Position numbers and translations under genes: made by a program. From NCBI GenBank assembly GCA_965153455.1, contig OZ234498.1, positions 8,742,001 to 8,806,000 of the forward strand: 64,000 nt of DNA, in the 5' to 3' direction. Below, in pieces: positions 1-11,100 of the stretch. Below the pieces are notes generated by a model. That model searched no databases. It was not told the DNA's origin and worked only from the letters and a program-made list of their open reading frames with translations. Each line of letters starts with the position of its first letter. Position 1 is the first letter of the stretch. Source of the stretch: Sphagnum compactum. Lineage: Eukaryota; Bryophyta; Sphagnopsida; Sphagnales.

Positions 1-32
1 AAGGGGTAGTGGGTAGGAGGGGAGGAGGGGTT

Positions 33-54
33 GGGTTTAGGGTTTAGGGTTTAG
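33..54 (+). repeat. Interstitial telomere-type repeat (TTTAGGG)3
   Basis: Three consecutive plant-type telomere units, GGGTTTAGGGTTTAGGG followed by TTTAG, directly after a short G-rich stretch (1-33). Three units fit an interstitial tract or telo-box better than a chromosome end, because ordinary AT-rich DNA follows at once. Confidence 0.75.
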
Positions 55-1677
55 AATTACAAGTCAAAAATTGGATTCATTGCTTTATCTTGGCCTTAAA
101 ACTGGACATTCAATTTGGTGGAACCTCTTTTTAAATGCAGAAAATGAGAGTACTGAATGCAATTATATATCAAGGCTAGATCAAGATCTGACCATTGGAT
201 TTGGAGCTTGAGGGCCTTTTGTAAGGCCCTTTGTTATTATATAAAAAAAGGAGATTGGTGGGAATTGTTTCATTTAAATGAGGGAAGGAAGGAAGGGATG
301 GATGGATGATGGTCAAATGAAGCAAATATCCTCACAATCATTCATTCACCAGACAATCTACATAATTTGAATCGGCCTCAAGTTAATGTAAAATAGTAAA
401 TACCCCTTCTTGATAACCTTCTGAAATCCGGATTCTGGGGAATTTTACCAGGCTTTTCAGTACCCACCCAGCCAGCCTTTTTTATTATTATTGGCGAAAT
501 TTTGCCAAACAGAGAAATTAAAAATTTGAAAATGATGTGATTTTGGAGTTTTCAATATTGCCAGAAGTGAGAGAAAATAGTAATAATCAACAATAATAAT
601 AAGCCTCATAATTAATTCATTTTGAAATTCTCATTTTGAAAAATAAAATATTTTTCGAAGATTCAATAATTTTCCTTCAAATTTTCCATTCATTTGAAAA
701 AAAAAATTATTTAAAATATTTCTGAAAATATTACAATTAGTGTTGAAGCTGCCAAGGTAGTAAGTAGTAGGGTATCGTCATTTGTGCGGTGACGGAAAAC
801 TTTCGATCATTGCGCCTCACATCTGGTGACGTCCGTGCTTGCTACCGGTGTTGATGCCCGTGTCCACAGCCGATGCAGGCGTACATACCAGACCAGACGA
901 AAGCGGGTATTTAGTATCGATCAGTGCCGGGCGGTTCTTTACTTTTGACGAAGCTCCTTGTTTCTTCGGTTCTGAAAGATAAATTAGAATTGGGTTTTGG
1001 GTTCCAGTTTTTGTTATGAAAATCAGACTCGGTTTTCGGATGTATGATGTTTTCCGTAGAACGGACTTTTTCTTCAAACCATCATCCTCAAAGGACAATG
1101 AAGTCATCCCTTGGGAGAGACAAAGAGCTCTATCTCTGAAGTCTCTACTATCTATTGTCTAACTTGGGCTTCACATTGCTACACACTACCAATGACAAAT
1201 TTTTTTTCTTATTATGTTCTCATATGATTATTAATAATTCATCATTATTTATGTTGATGTTAAATTTTAATTTTGATTAATGTAAATATATGAACATGAA
1301 AAAGCACATGTTAATTTGTCTTTTCATATCTATGGTGGTGAGTAAAAAAAGGGGTGAAAAATCATTATAAAAATAAAACATAATTATTAAGAAATGAGTG
1401 AGATAATTATGATAATTATTAGGAAGGAAATGAGATAGTTAAGCTTGGAAGTGAGATAGTTAGGCTTGAAAATGAAATAGTTATATTTGAAAATGTCTCT
1501 GAAATTGTCCATGGACGATCCTATGAAAAATTATGCAAAATCAATAAGGAGCCTACAAAAGAATTATAGAAAAACACCCTTATACCAGTTCCTTGAAATT
1601 TTTTATCACTGGAATTTACCTTTGGCAGCATGTGGGCAAATTGTACAAATCCCACCAATGTAATATAAGAAGTAAAC
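55..1677. other. AT-rich intergenic DNA, no gene supported
   Basis: No coding signal that I trust. A 96-codon open frame on the minus strand at 817-1107 lies in a slightly GC-richer patch, but it has no recognisable domain and no splice partner. Short ATGG/GGAA simple repeats occur near 280-310. The rest is A/T-rich without visible structure. Confidence 0.5.
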
Positions 1678-1897
1678 TTATGGTGCATTCACACTTGATG
1701 TTAAGTCAGTGTTAAATGAAAATCTAGGTGGCATCCTAGGTGGCACCCAATGGTAAATGGGCGATAGCTTAAATGTTAAGTGAATGTTAACTTAACATAA
1801 AATGTTAATGGTAAGTAGGTTTAAGTCCCAAATGACTAGCATGGTGTTAGGGGACTCAACACTAGAGTCCCTAACACCAAGTGTGAATGCACCTTTA
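1678..1897. mobile_element. Tourist-like MITE with TTA target duplication
   Basis: Two 22-bp arms form a terminal inverted repeat with one mismatch: GGTGCATTCACACTTGATGT.. at 1682-1703 and its complement at 1872-1893. The element body (1681-1894, 214 bp) is flanked by TTA at 1678-1680 and 1895-1897. A 3-bp TWA target duplication with inverted termini and no coding capacity is typical of PIF/Harbinger-derived Tourist MITEs. The superfamily is inferred from the duplication; no transposase is present. Confidence 0.7.
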
Positions 1898-1964
1898 GAT
1901 GGACGCCGAAAACCCTACCCAAGGTAGGCACTTGGTGACTACGTACTATAGGTAGGTAAGTGTA

Positions 1965-2072
1965 GGGTAAAGCCCTATGACAAGGGCTTTACTGGAAATA
2001 AGGGACCTTGAGGGGAGAGCCAAGGGAGTCCCAAATTTCCCTTGTAAAGCCCTTGGTCTGTGGGCTTTACCC
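1965..2072. repeat. Nested fold-back repeat (GTAAAGCCC arms)
   Basis: GGGTAAAGCCC at 1965-1975 is the exact complement of GGGCTTTACCC at 2062-2072. An inner pair, CAAGGGCTTTAC at 1981-1992 and GTAAAGCCCTTG at 2044-2055, is also exact. The ~108-bp segment can fold on itself. It may be a second small MITE about 70 bp from the first, but I see no clear target duplication. Confidence 0.6.
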
Positions 2073-2499
2073 AGCTAAAAAATTCCCTTGATACTCGACA
2101 ACTATAGCCCCTTCCGAAGCATACCCTTACCTATTTCACAAGGTGGCAGAAGAAAATTGCTCAATTTAATACATGGATTCAGACTTTTTGACCTAGGAAG
2201 AATGTACAATGTACCTGAGTTGAACCATTCACTATCTACAACAAGATATATGCGACTTATTACAACCTGCAAGGCATATATACAACAATACTAGTACTAC
2301 ATGAGTCCTAATAATAATAATATACTAGTATTGAAGAACAATACCACCTAGTCAGGTGAAGTATGAGAGCTGAGGCAAATTGAGTTCCATCATCAACTGA
2401 GAGGAAATTTTGAGAGCATGTGAGGAGGAATTTGAGATCATCTTCAGCTGAGGCAAATTGAGAGAGAGCAAGTTTTCCAAAATTTCTTCTGTGACTGAC

Positions 2500-2721
2500 C
2501 TCCCTCCCTCCCTCCCTCCCTCCCTCCCAGCTGCTTGTGTGTGTGTCTTTCTTCTTCACATTTTTGCAACCACAATATTTGAAGCTCACCACGCTCCCCC
2601 AGTCTTTGATTGTTTTTTTCCTTCTCTTTTGCTTTTGTTTTTCTCACCACCCATTTGATTGTTTCAAAGAGAGTAAGTACTTGGTTACTAAGGTCTTCTC
2701 TCTCTCTCTCTCTCTCTCTGT
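2500..2721. repeat. CCCT and CT simple repeats in the leader of the next gene
   Basis: A CTCC/CCCT tetranucleotide tract (about 2502-2528) and a CT dinucleotide tract (about 2697-2719) lie 200-400 bp before the first in-frame ATG of the + strand gene. Pyrimidine tracts of this kind recur in the leaders of other genes in this window (12.7, 28.8, 42.1 and 51.5 kb). Confidence 0.7.
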
Positions 2722-2905
2722 GGGTTTCTGGCAGTCTCTTCTTTTTTTTCTTCTTTCTTTCTCACTCAGCTGGTGTAGAATGGTTGGGCATTTGCACTAC
2801 TGTGCCCTTTTGAAAACTGCAGTAGCTGGTGGCATTTTTCTCTCTTCATCTTCTTATGAACTTGGAATCCTCCGCCAGCTCCAGGCTCCACAATTTTTCT
2901 GAACA

Positions 2906-5900
2906 ATGATGCAGCGTCGATTGTCCCCATCTGTGGCAAAGCTTTCCCTCCAGAATTTCTCTCAGCAGCAACAGCAGCAGCAGCAGCAGCAGCAGAGACT
3001 TCTCCTCACCCCATCCAATGACAAGAGAAGCAAGAGGAGGGCAAGATCGTCATTGGGTGGAACAGCAGCAGAGGATTTTTTTGTGAATGGGTTCCTCCAG
3101 GACTTCTCTGCTGCTGCTGCTGCTGTAGCGGGAGGAGGAGCAGGAGCAGGAGGAACTTCTTCATCGTCATCATCACAGCCTGAAGAAAACAAAGTTGAGG
3201 AGAGACCAGCTGCTGCTACTGATGCTGTTATCATCCCCAGAGAAAGATGTTCTTCTCAGCTGGCCATGGAGCAATGGAGGACCTTCTTGGAGCAGCAGCG
3301 ACAGAATGCCACAACTTCTTCATGTCAACCAGGTAAACCCAACCATTTGAGCTTGGGTTTTGCCCAGGGCCTGAGAAAAAAAGAATGAAAGAACGAAAGC
3401 TCGTTGCTTTCCTGAGAAAGAACCTGCGAGTTGATCTTCTCCTTCTTTTTCTTGCCAAGTCCAAACTTCCACAAGAAACTAGTTATGATGTGAACTCTTG
3501 AAAACACTTCAAAGACCACAAACTCTTCTGTTATGTTGTTGCAGATTCTTCTTCTACTGCTGGAGAGCAGCAACAGTGTAACAGAGATTTCATCCAACAT
3601 GAGGACACAATGGAGCAGCAGCTACCAATAGCTACTACTACTATTACTATTACTGCTACTACAATGACTGAAAATCCATCAACTGTTGAAGAATCTGAGA
3701 TGGGTGTGGAGATGGAGAAATTGGGTACTAGTAGTTTTCTACTAGATGCAGACCAGAAGTTGGAACCAAATACAAATGAAACTGCTGCTGTTGCTGCCTT
3801 CTTCAGCTTGCATTCAGTAGAAGAGCTGCCACCTCCAACTTGCAAGCTTCAGTCAAGTGCTTCTCTTGCTTGCAAGGAAGAGCCAAGCCCAGCAGCAACA
3901 AGCAAGATCAAGTTACACTCCAATATTGTATTCGGAGGAGGAGCATCCAAGTCAAACCTACAGAAACTGAACGAAAGCACAGGAGGCCACGGCAGTGGTG
4001 ATGGTCATTGCTATGACTCATGTCCAATTCCTTCACTCCGAGGGCAAGCCTTTGATCGAACATCAAACATTCGGGACCTGTTTCTGAAGCATGGTCCACA
4101 AGAACAACAACAACAACATGATGATGAGAGGGTTCAAAGCTCTTCTGAGCTGCCATCTGAAGCAAATGAAGATGTAAGGACTTCCTCAGCAGTTGCTGCT
4201 TCTCACGAGCTGTTTTACTTGCCTTCCATCCCATTTTATAATCTGGACCGATCCGAGTCCTCCAGAACGCTTGATGATGATGCCCATGAGGAGAAGCTAA
4301 GTGCAACAACCACCACCACAGACAAGAGCTCAGATTCCAGTCGGTGGACTTCAGCTACTCTGGAGTCTCCGTTGAGTCTGCCAGATCCTGATCAGGAGCT
4401 GAGTGTGAGTACTACTACTACTACTGGGCCTTGTATAAATGAGAAAATCTTCAATCCAAAGACACAAAAACAACAACACATTCCATCAGTTGCTGAGAAA
4501 GTCACTGAGGAACAACTAACTGAAGCTGCATTTCTATCAAATCTTGGCTTTAGCAAAGAAACAATGCGGTGTGCAAGCTCAGAGAATGTTCACCAAACCC
4601 ATGTGAGTCCAACCAACAGGACAAATGCATTCCGTTCCAAATCAACAGGAAGACGTACTGTAAAGCCCACTGCTGCTGTTAGAGAGGATCCAGGGTCAGC
4701 TGTGGCTTATAGCGATTCTGAACAAGAGGTAAAGTACCCATATGTCTGACTCAAAAAATCATATCTGGATATTTTTTTTATTAAAGAGCGGTATTAGAGC
4801 AGCAGACACTCAGATTCTTTCCCTGTAAATTGGGTAACTGCAAGGATTTATGGCCCACCTGTCTGTACACAGTTTTCCAACTTGTTGTGGGTTTCAAGAG
4901 AGTTTTTTACTCATCTTCTCATGTAATTGCTTTGTACAGGCAAAAGTCATACCAGCCAGTAGTGCTGCAAGTCATTTGCCATTAGACACTCAAGGAGGCA
5001 AGATTGATAAACAAGATGCAGGTAATAATCCCGTGGTGGTGGCTCAGAAGTTCAAAAAGATCAAGACAAGCCAAACCCCCCCAACGTTACTGGACACCTC
5101 TGCTGCTGCTTTTCCAACAAGAATCAGTACCACATTGTGGTCATCGTTGAGGTTGTCGAGTGAGAGACCAGAGGGAGTAGTATCCCTTCGCAGGATGAAT
5201 GCAGATCAGATCAAGGATTTGTTTGGTCACAGCAGCATTGACTCGGGAGTCACTCCAGCTGTAAAGAGTACTACAGCCAGTATACAAGTGAAGAAGAATG
5301 GCATGCAGTCTAAAACCAGGCTGATGGATGCTTTATCAGGTAATATATCTTCAACTTGCACCTCATACAGATTCAGGCTTCTGCAAGCTGATGTAATAAT
5401 GCTCGCACTTCTCACTTAATTTAGTTGCAATGCGGGTGTCTCAAGGATTCCACATAGAAGGTTTGTGAATGGATATCTGTCTTTGTCTATCAATGTGCAT
5501 GAAACCTTAAGCCTGACATTTCAAGGCATCCATGCATGTGCAGAATGTCAACAAAAGAAAGCTGATTCCATGAACCCAAGGTTGGGACTGGTGCAAGCAA
5601 TGATGACCAGCAATCATGTCAGCAAACTAGCTCCCTTGATGGCAAAATCCACATTCGAGGGGATGGCAACAACACTTGACAATGAGAAGTCACAAAGCAT
5701 CCAAGAGATGCTGCTGGTGTCTCCTCATCAGAGTCTGGAGGAGTACCACCACCACCAGGGCCTTTCTTCAATCTCCATCCTTGGCAACCCATCATTTTCA
5801 AGCTCCCAGAAGGACAGACTGTGGGAGGAACAAGCAGAAGCATACTCCAGTGGAGGAAGAGGGACTCCTGGTCGTGAAGATAATAATAATAGTTCTTCAA

Positions 5901-6328
5901 CAGCAACCACCTTCCTTGCACCACCCAGGCCTGGTACTACAGTTTCAGGTGATGTTGTGTTTCCATCAGCAGCATCTGGGTCACTGAGGAAAGCATTATC
6001 AGATGCAACTGTAGTTCCCAGTACTTCTGATATATACAATGAAAATGGCAAAACCCGCAATGGAAAAAAGAGGGGGAAGAAGAAGGGCAAATCTCGTACC
6101 CCATTGCAAAGTCTACTTGCTGAAGAAATACAAGGCAAGGATTCCAAACACAACTCAATCAATCAGTCATCATCGTCATCATCAGATGCTAATCCTTGCA
6201 CAAAGCAACTGATGTTGAGAATTAAGGGAATGGCATCAAAATCCTCTAGCCCAAAGAGCCACCAACAGACCACACCCCCTAGGTCCAGCTTCTGGAGTAG
6301 CTGCATTTGCTTCTCTCCTCTCAAGTAG
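2906..6328 (+). CDS. Unrecognised low-complexity plant protein, 931 aa, four exons
   Basis: I do not recognise this protein. Coding exons are 2906-3332, 3545-4728, 4940-5339 and 5544-6328. All three introns are GT-AG and the frame closes (2,796 nt including stop). A poly-Gln run of about 11 residues lies near residue 21, followed by Ser-, Thr- and Ala-rich low complexity. Two short related motifs, NIRDLFLKHG in exon 2 and QIKDLFGHSS in exon 3, recur. Near the C-terminus is a basic patch (KKRGKKKGKSRTPLQSLLAEE), and the chain ends in a Cys/Trp-containing SFWSSCICFSPLK. There is no signal peptide or membrane span. The first ATG pair at 2906-2911 is taken as the start because upstream frames look like untranslated pyrimidine-rich leader. 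The Ser-rich, disordered composition and basic tail would suit a nuclear or scaffold protein, but that is a guess. The gene model is much firmer than the function. Confidence 0.8.
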
Positions 6329-8139
6329 GTGCCAATGCCCAGAACTGTAATCCCCCCCCTTTTTTTCTGACAAATTGGATTTCTAAAGATACTCTCAAAC
6401 TTGCCAATTCAGATTACTCAAAACCTGATCTCAAGAAGTTCCTTTTTTTTTTTTGAGGTCTGTCAATTATGTGCTATAACACACAATTCTCTCAGCTTGA
6501 AAAACCCTAATCTCTTTAGAGCTTTTTCTTCTGACATGAACACTCCTTTGCCAGTCACTGCTCCTGTATGAGCTATGCAGCTTGTTTGAGAGATGACAAC
6601 TTCATACACAGGATGGTGATATGCACAAGAATGTGTATGATGCAAGAATGTAACAATTCTTTGCTTACAATCCTTGAAGAAACTTCCCTTCTACTTTTTT
6701 GCTCGCATTTGGACAAACCTCAATTCACTCAGGTGTACAACACCTGAAGATTTGCATGCTGCCTTGCAAACTACTACAGCAATCTTCTTGCTCATACATA
6801 GTACTATTTTCTTGCTCAATTTCCTGAGTCTACTCATTCTTTGCTTAAGATCCCTGAAGAAACATCCGTTCTACTTTCTTTTTGCTCACTGTCCCTGTTC
6901 TGTGTGTTCTTGATTTGCAATTTCAAAGTTTCAGGCAAAAACCTTACTAATGTGTGTGAGCTCCCCTAATCTACACAAGAACAAGAGGAAATGATAGTGT
7001 CCTTGGTTGAAGAATAAACGCATGGTATGGTGATGTAATTGAGAGACAGATAGACACACAGACACAGACACAGACAGACAGGGACCTGAAGCACAACATT
7101 TTTATGGTCCGACCTTAAGCAAATGATGTTTTGCCTGCATTCTCCCTTGACGTACAATGATCTCTGAACTAAATCAAGACTGATTTGCACCACAAAGAAC
7201 AAGCAGAATTGTGATGGTGAGTTAACACAAACGTCTCACAAACACAGTAATGAAATGAAATGCAATAATTTCCATGCTCTATATGGTCTTCTCTAATGCA
7301 AGGTCTTCCTTGGTCTACATCACATGGTCTCATGCAAGCCTCTGCCACTGTCATAGATATATGTAGTTAATGTTTGAACACATTTGCAAGGTGTTCAAAC
7401 ATAAGCAAGGATCTGAGACTTCCCCAAAGAACTTGGCTAGCTACTACCATATTTGTAATGTCATGATTTGAGCAGTGATCCACTTGTGTTCTAGAATTTT
7501 CACAGAGACTGAAATGAGGAAAATCACAAATAGAAAGAGCAAGAATGCTGAATCATTGTTCAAGACATTGCTGAAGACAAAAAGGGCTCCCTACCAAGTG
7601 AAAATTGCAGCTGTGTACACTATGAAACATCATCAGCTTCAAGTTGCTCTGGACTTCCTCTGGTAGAGATGGTACTGTATATCCCTGTACTCCAACCTGC
7701 TTGTTCCACTTATATTTCAGTATATGAAGAAGACAGAATGCAGTCCTTGGAAGGTTATACTCCTTCAAGAAAACACTTGATTAGTGACCTGGGTCTGCAG
7801 TAGCTGAGTGCTATGGCTATGATCCTAATTTAATTGAACTGAAGACCACACCAAACAGTGTGCATACACAAGGCTGCCAGTGTGGACAAAAAGAGGACAG
7901 AAGTATAGATGTGATCTCTTGTCAATTTCATACTTGTCTTTCATCTCATATCTTCTTCATATGAATATGGAAAGAAGTTCATTCTGTAAGGACAGAAGGC
8001 ATGCAAAATCTATCTTGTGGTTCAGTTCACCACATCTGAACCACATCTGCAAAGTCATGCTAATCAATTCTTTATACGCAGAGTTTTGCTGTCTAGCATC
8101 AGCTTCAACCATGTTCTCACCTCTCTACGGAGCAGATAA
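6329..8139. other. Intergenic region between convergent genes
   Basis: About 1.8 kb between the stops of two converging genes, presumably holding both 3' untranslated regions. No conserved open frame is visible. An imperfect ~55-bp direct repeat occurs at 6657-6715 and 6837-6897, both containing TTCTTTGCTTA and GAAGAAAC. A (CAGA)n-like tract lies near 7047-7082. Confidence 0.5.
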
Positions 8140-11100
8140 TTAGCAACCATTTCCTCCAAGACTGAAGTGTTCAATAGACTGAACTCCCTCTGCAATCCGC
8201 TTCACACAACCTGAATCACGAGGGCTGACCAACAGTGATCCAGCATCAGTCTTGATCTTTGGCAATCTGAGCCTTTCTCTCTCCAGTGCATCGATGAAGT
8301 CCTTCCATATTCTAACATTTGATGCAATGCGATGTTCAGTTTCTGAGTCTAACCCATCTTCGGCCATGACAGGTGCCTCAAAGAAACCAGAGATTGCAAG
8401 GCTCAATTCAGTGTTGAGATCAAGCGAAGAGTTTGATCCAGGGAATATACTATCATCCAAACCCAGTCCTCTTGAGCTATCACCTTCAAAGATGGGACTT
8501 CTCAACAAGTCCAAGGTTACAACAGTTTGTGTAATTCCCAAATCAACCCCTGCTCCAGTCTCTTCAGGGAAGAGGGGTTTACTTCCATCATTCATATTAA
8601 AATCGTCAACAAACAAACCTTGATTAGCCTCCTGTGGCAAAACTGCTGCAGTTGTTGCAGGCACCAACTCCTTTCCAAACAACTTACACACTGTGTTGAC
8701 TGAAGATGGGGGACTCATGTCAGGTTCTTTCCAAGCTCTCTGTGAGCTTGTTCCAAATTCCTGGTCAATTTGACTAGCAACATCAACATCTTTCTGAGTC
8801 TGCAACATTGTCACTCCAGGGCTTGTCTCTGCACAGTCAAAACTATGGATTAGTAACCTAGAAACATAAAGACTACATCTGTGGAACACAGTCACCTACT
8901 GATGCGAATTGAGAGCTCTGAAGATTTCCAATCTTTGCAAGAGGTCATTGAACTCTTCACTCATAACCTTGTATGCAACCTTTGCTAATGGGGTCCTGTG
9001 AAGTCAATCTTACTGGCAATCACCACACTTCATCTAATCTCATCTCCTTACCACAATTCACACATTCAGCTTCCCAACCCTGCACTCCTTGGAATGTTGC
9101 TCCTTCCGAAGGAGCATCATGTTGACAGTAATCCATGCTGTGTCTATGTGTCTGCAGCTTATCAGTGCCTCTGATATCTGACTGCATACGTCCATAGGAA
9201 CTCCTCTCTTCTTGCTCTCCTTTCCTGGGGTTCACAATATCTGGTTTAGCTACTCCATGTACCTCTTGTTCGGGAGTTTCACAATTGTCCTCATCTCCAA
9301 CAATGCAAATTGGAGTCCTGAGATCAGTCCCACTGTCACCAATGGCCATTCGAAAGATTTCTGACAGTCGTCCACTAAGACTTGAAGCTTCTACAAAACT
9401 CTCGTACTCTGCCTCAAGGACATCATCAGCTCCCAATGCCATTTGTATGCTCTGCTTGAGGTTGCCCACCTGCTTCTGCTTTTGTGGTTTTGACCTTCCA
9501 GATTCTGCCTTGCAATGCAAACTACTTCTGGACCTTCTAAGATGCCACCCTGCACCAGCTTTGCTCCGGTTGTACAAGCTTTCTACTTTTGATGTGGAGT
9601 AAGGGCTATGAACTAACTGCTTTCTCCCAGCAAATCCTTTTATTTGTTCTGTCTTTGCCAGAAGGAGAGCCTCTCTCCTTTTGACACAACCAAACTTATC
9701 AGGTGTGTTGAACTTGGTGCTCACCTTCTGAGACTTGTTGCCTGCAAGACCAGGATCTGTGCCCTTACTGTGAATGTCAGCATATCTGCTTGGAATAATG
9801 CGGCCTTGTCTTCGTTTCTTTTGCAGGTCTGTCACAGTGGGAGACTGTGAACCCAATGTCTCAATTGCTTTTTTTGGCGGGGTGTGTAACACAATGCCTG
9901 GTTCTTTGGTCCCATTTGCACAGTCCTCTTCGATACAGCTTATCCCTATTTCAGGAAATTTAGTGGGAGGGGATGTCAAACAAGGCAGCAAAGAGGGAAC
10001 ACTTCCTGTCTTTAAACTGCTTTGCACAGCACTTTTACTACATCTTGCAGCTTCTACCCAGTATTGGGTCTTGTCAGAACATAATCTTAGGGAGAAGGCC
10101 TCATCACTTGAACTGAGAACTGGTGGATCATTGCTTGCTGATGCTGCCACCATGAGGTTGCCATTGTTAAGGTTTCTCTGAGTCAACACTCCCTCCCAGT
10201 TCTCTTCAGCTATTTGGTCTAGAATTGCACCTTTTGGGCAGTCATTTTGATGTGGCTCTATGGCCATCTCCTTCTCCTTGTAATCAACTGGAGTTTGCAA
10301 AATGGGGCAACTTGCAACAGCAGCTTTTGAAACACATTTGGTCACACAGTTGACATGCAAACGAGCTTGCAAACTTGCCAGCTTTTGGCTTAAGTCTGAA
10401 ATTTCCCTTGCCACTTCATTCTCAATGTCACACTGAATCTCTTCTTCCAAATCAGCCGCCACTTCTGCCATGGTCATCATCTCATTAACATATCCAAGAG
10501 ACAATGGAGATTGTGTCAGTTCATCTTTGAGCTGTGGAGGATCGTCATGCAGGAGGCCTGCCTTTTCAATCTCTGCAGTACAAACTTGACTTTTTGACCC
10601 TTTGAGATCTAGATTCAGTTCCTGGAGGTCTTGGATGCTTGTCTCCCTTTCTGCCAACTCAAGTGATGGCACTCCTTTGTTTCCCGCAAGTTCTAGGGCA
10701 TCATCAATCTCAAGTTGATCATCTTTGGGTGAAGATGCTTTGACCAACATCTTCCTTGTTGAATTCAACTCCACCTTTTCACGAACAATACTGCCTTCAA
10801 CTTGAATCTGTTGTTGTGTACTAATGCCTTGAGATGGTGTGCCAGGATTGGGCACATTTGCTAGCTCCAGATTGATTGCAACAGTTCTGAAAAGCATAAC
10901 AACATAACATTGAGGCAAATTCATGACCAACAATGGAACATATTCATGGGTGTGGTTACATTGTCTACTGCAACATATAGAGCTAACTATAGTAGTACCT
11001 GCAACTCCCACACTTCACTGTTGAGCTGGCAAGTTCCCCCAGGCTGTTGTCAGCATCTTCCATCACACAATTGGCAACCAACGTGTTGACAGAGCACATT

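Noticed and set aside
1-60. True chromosome end or telomere
   Set aside because: Only three TTTAGGG units followed by unique AT-rich DNA. Too short for a telomere.
817-1107. 96-codon minus-strand frame
   Set aside because: No domain, no splice context and no leader or terminator signals. The length can arise by chance in a GC-richer patch.
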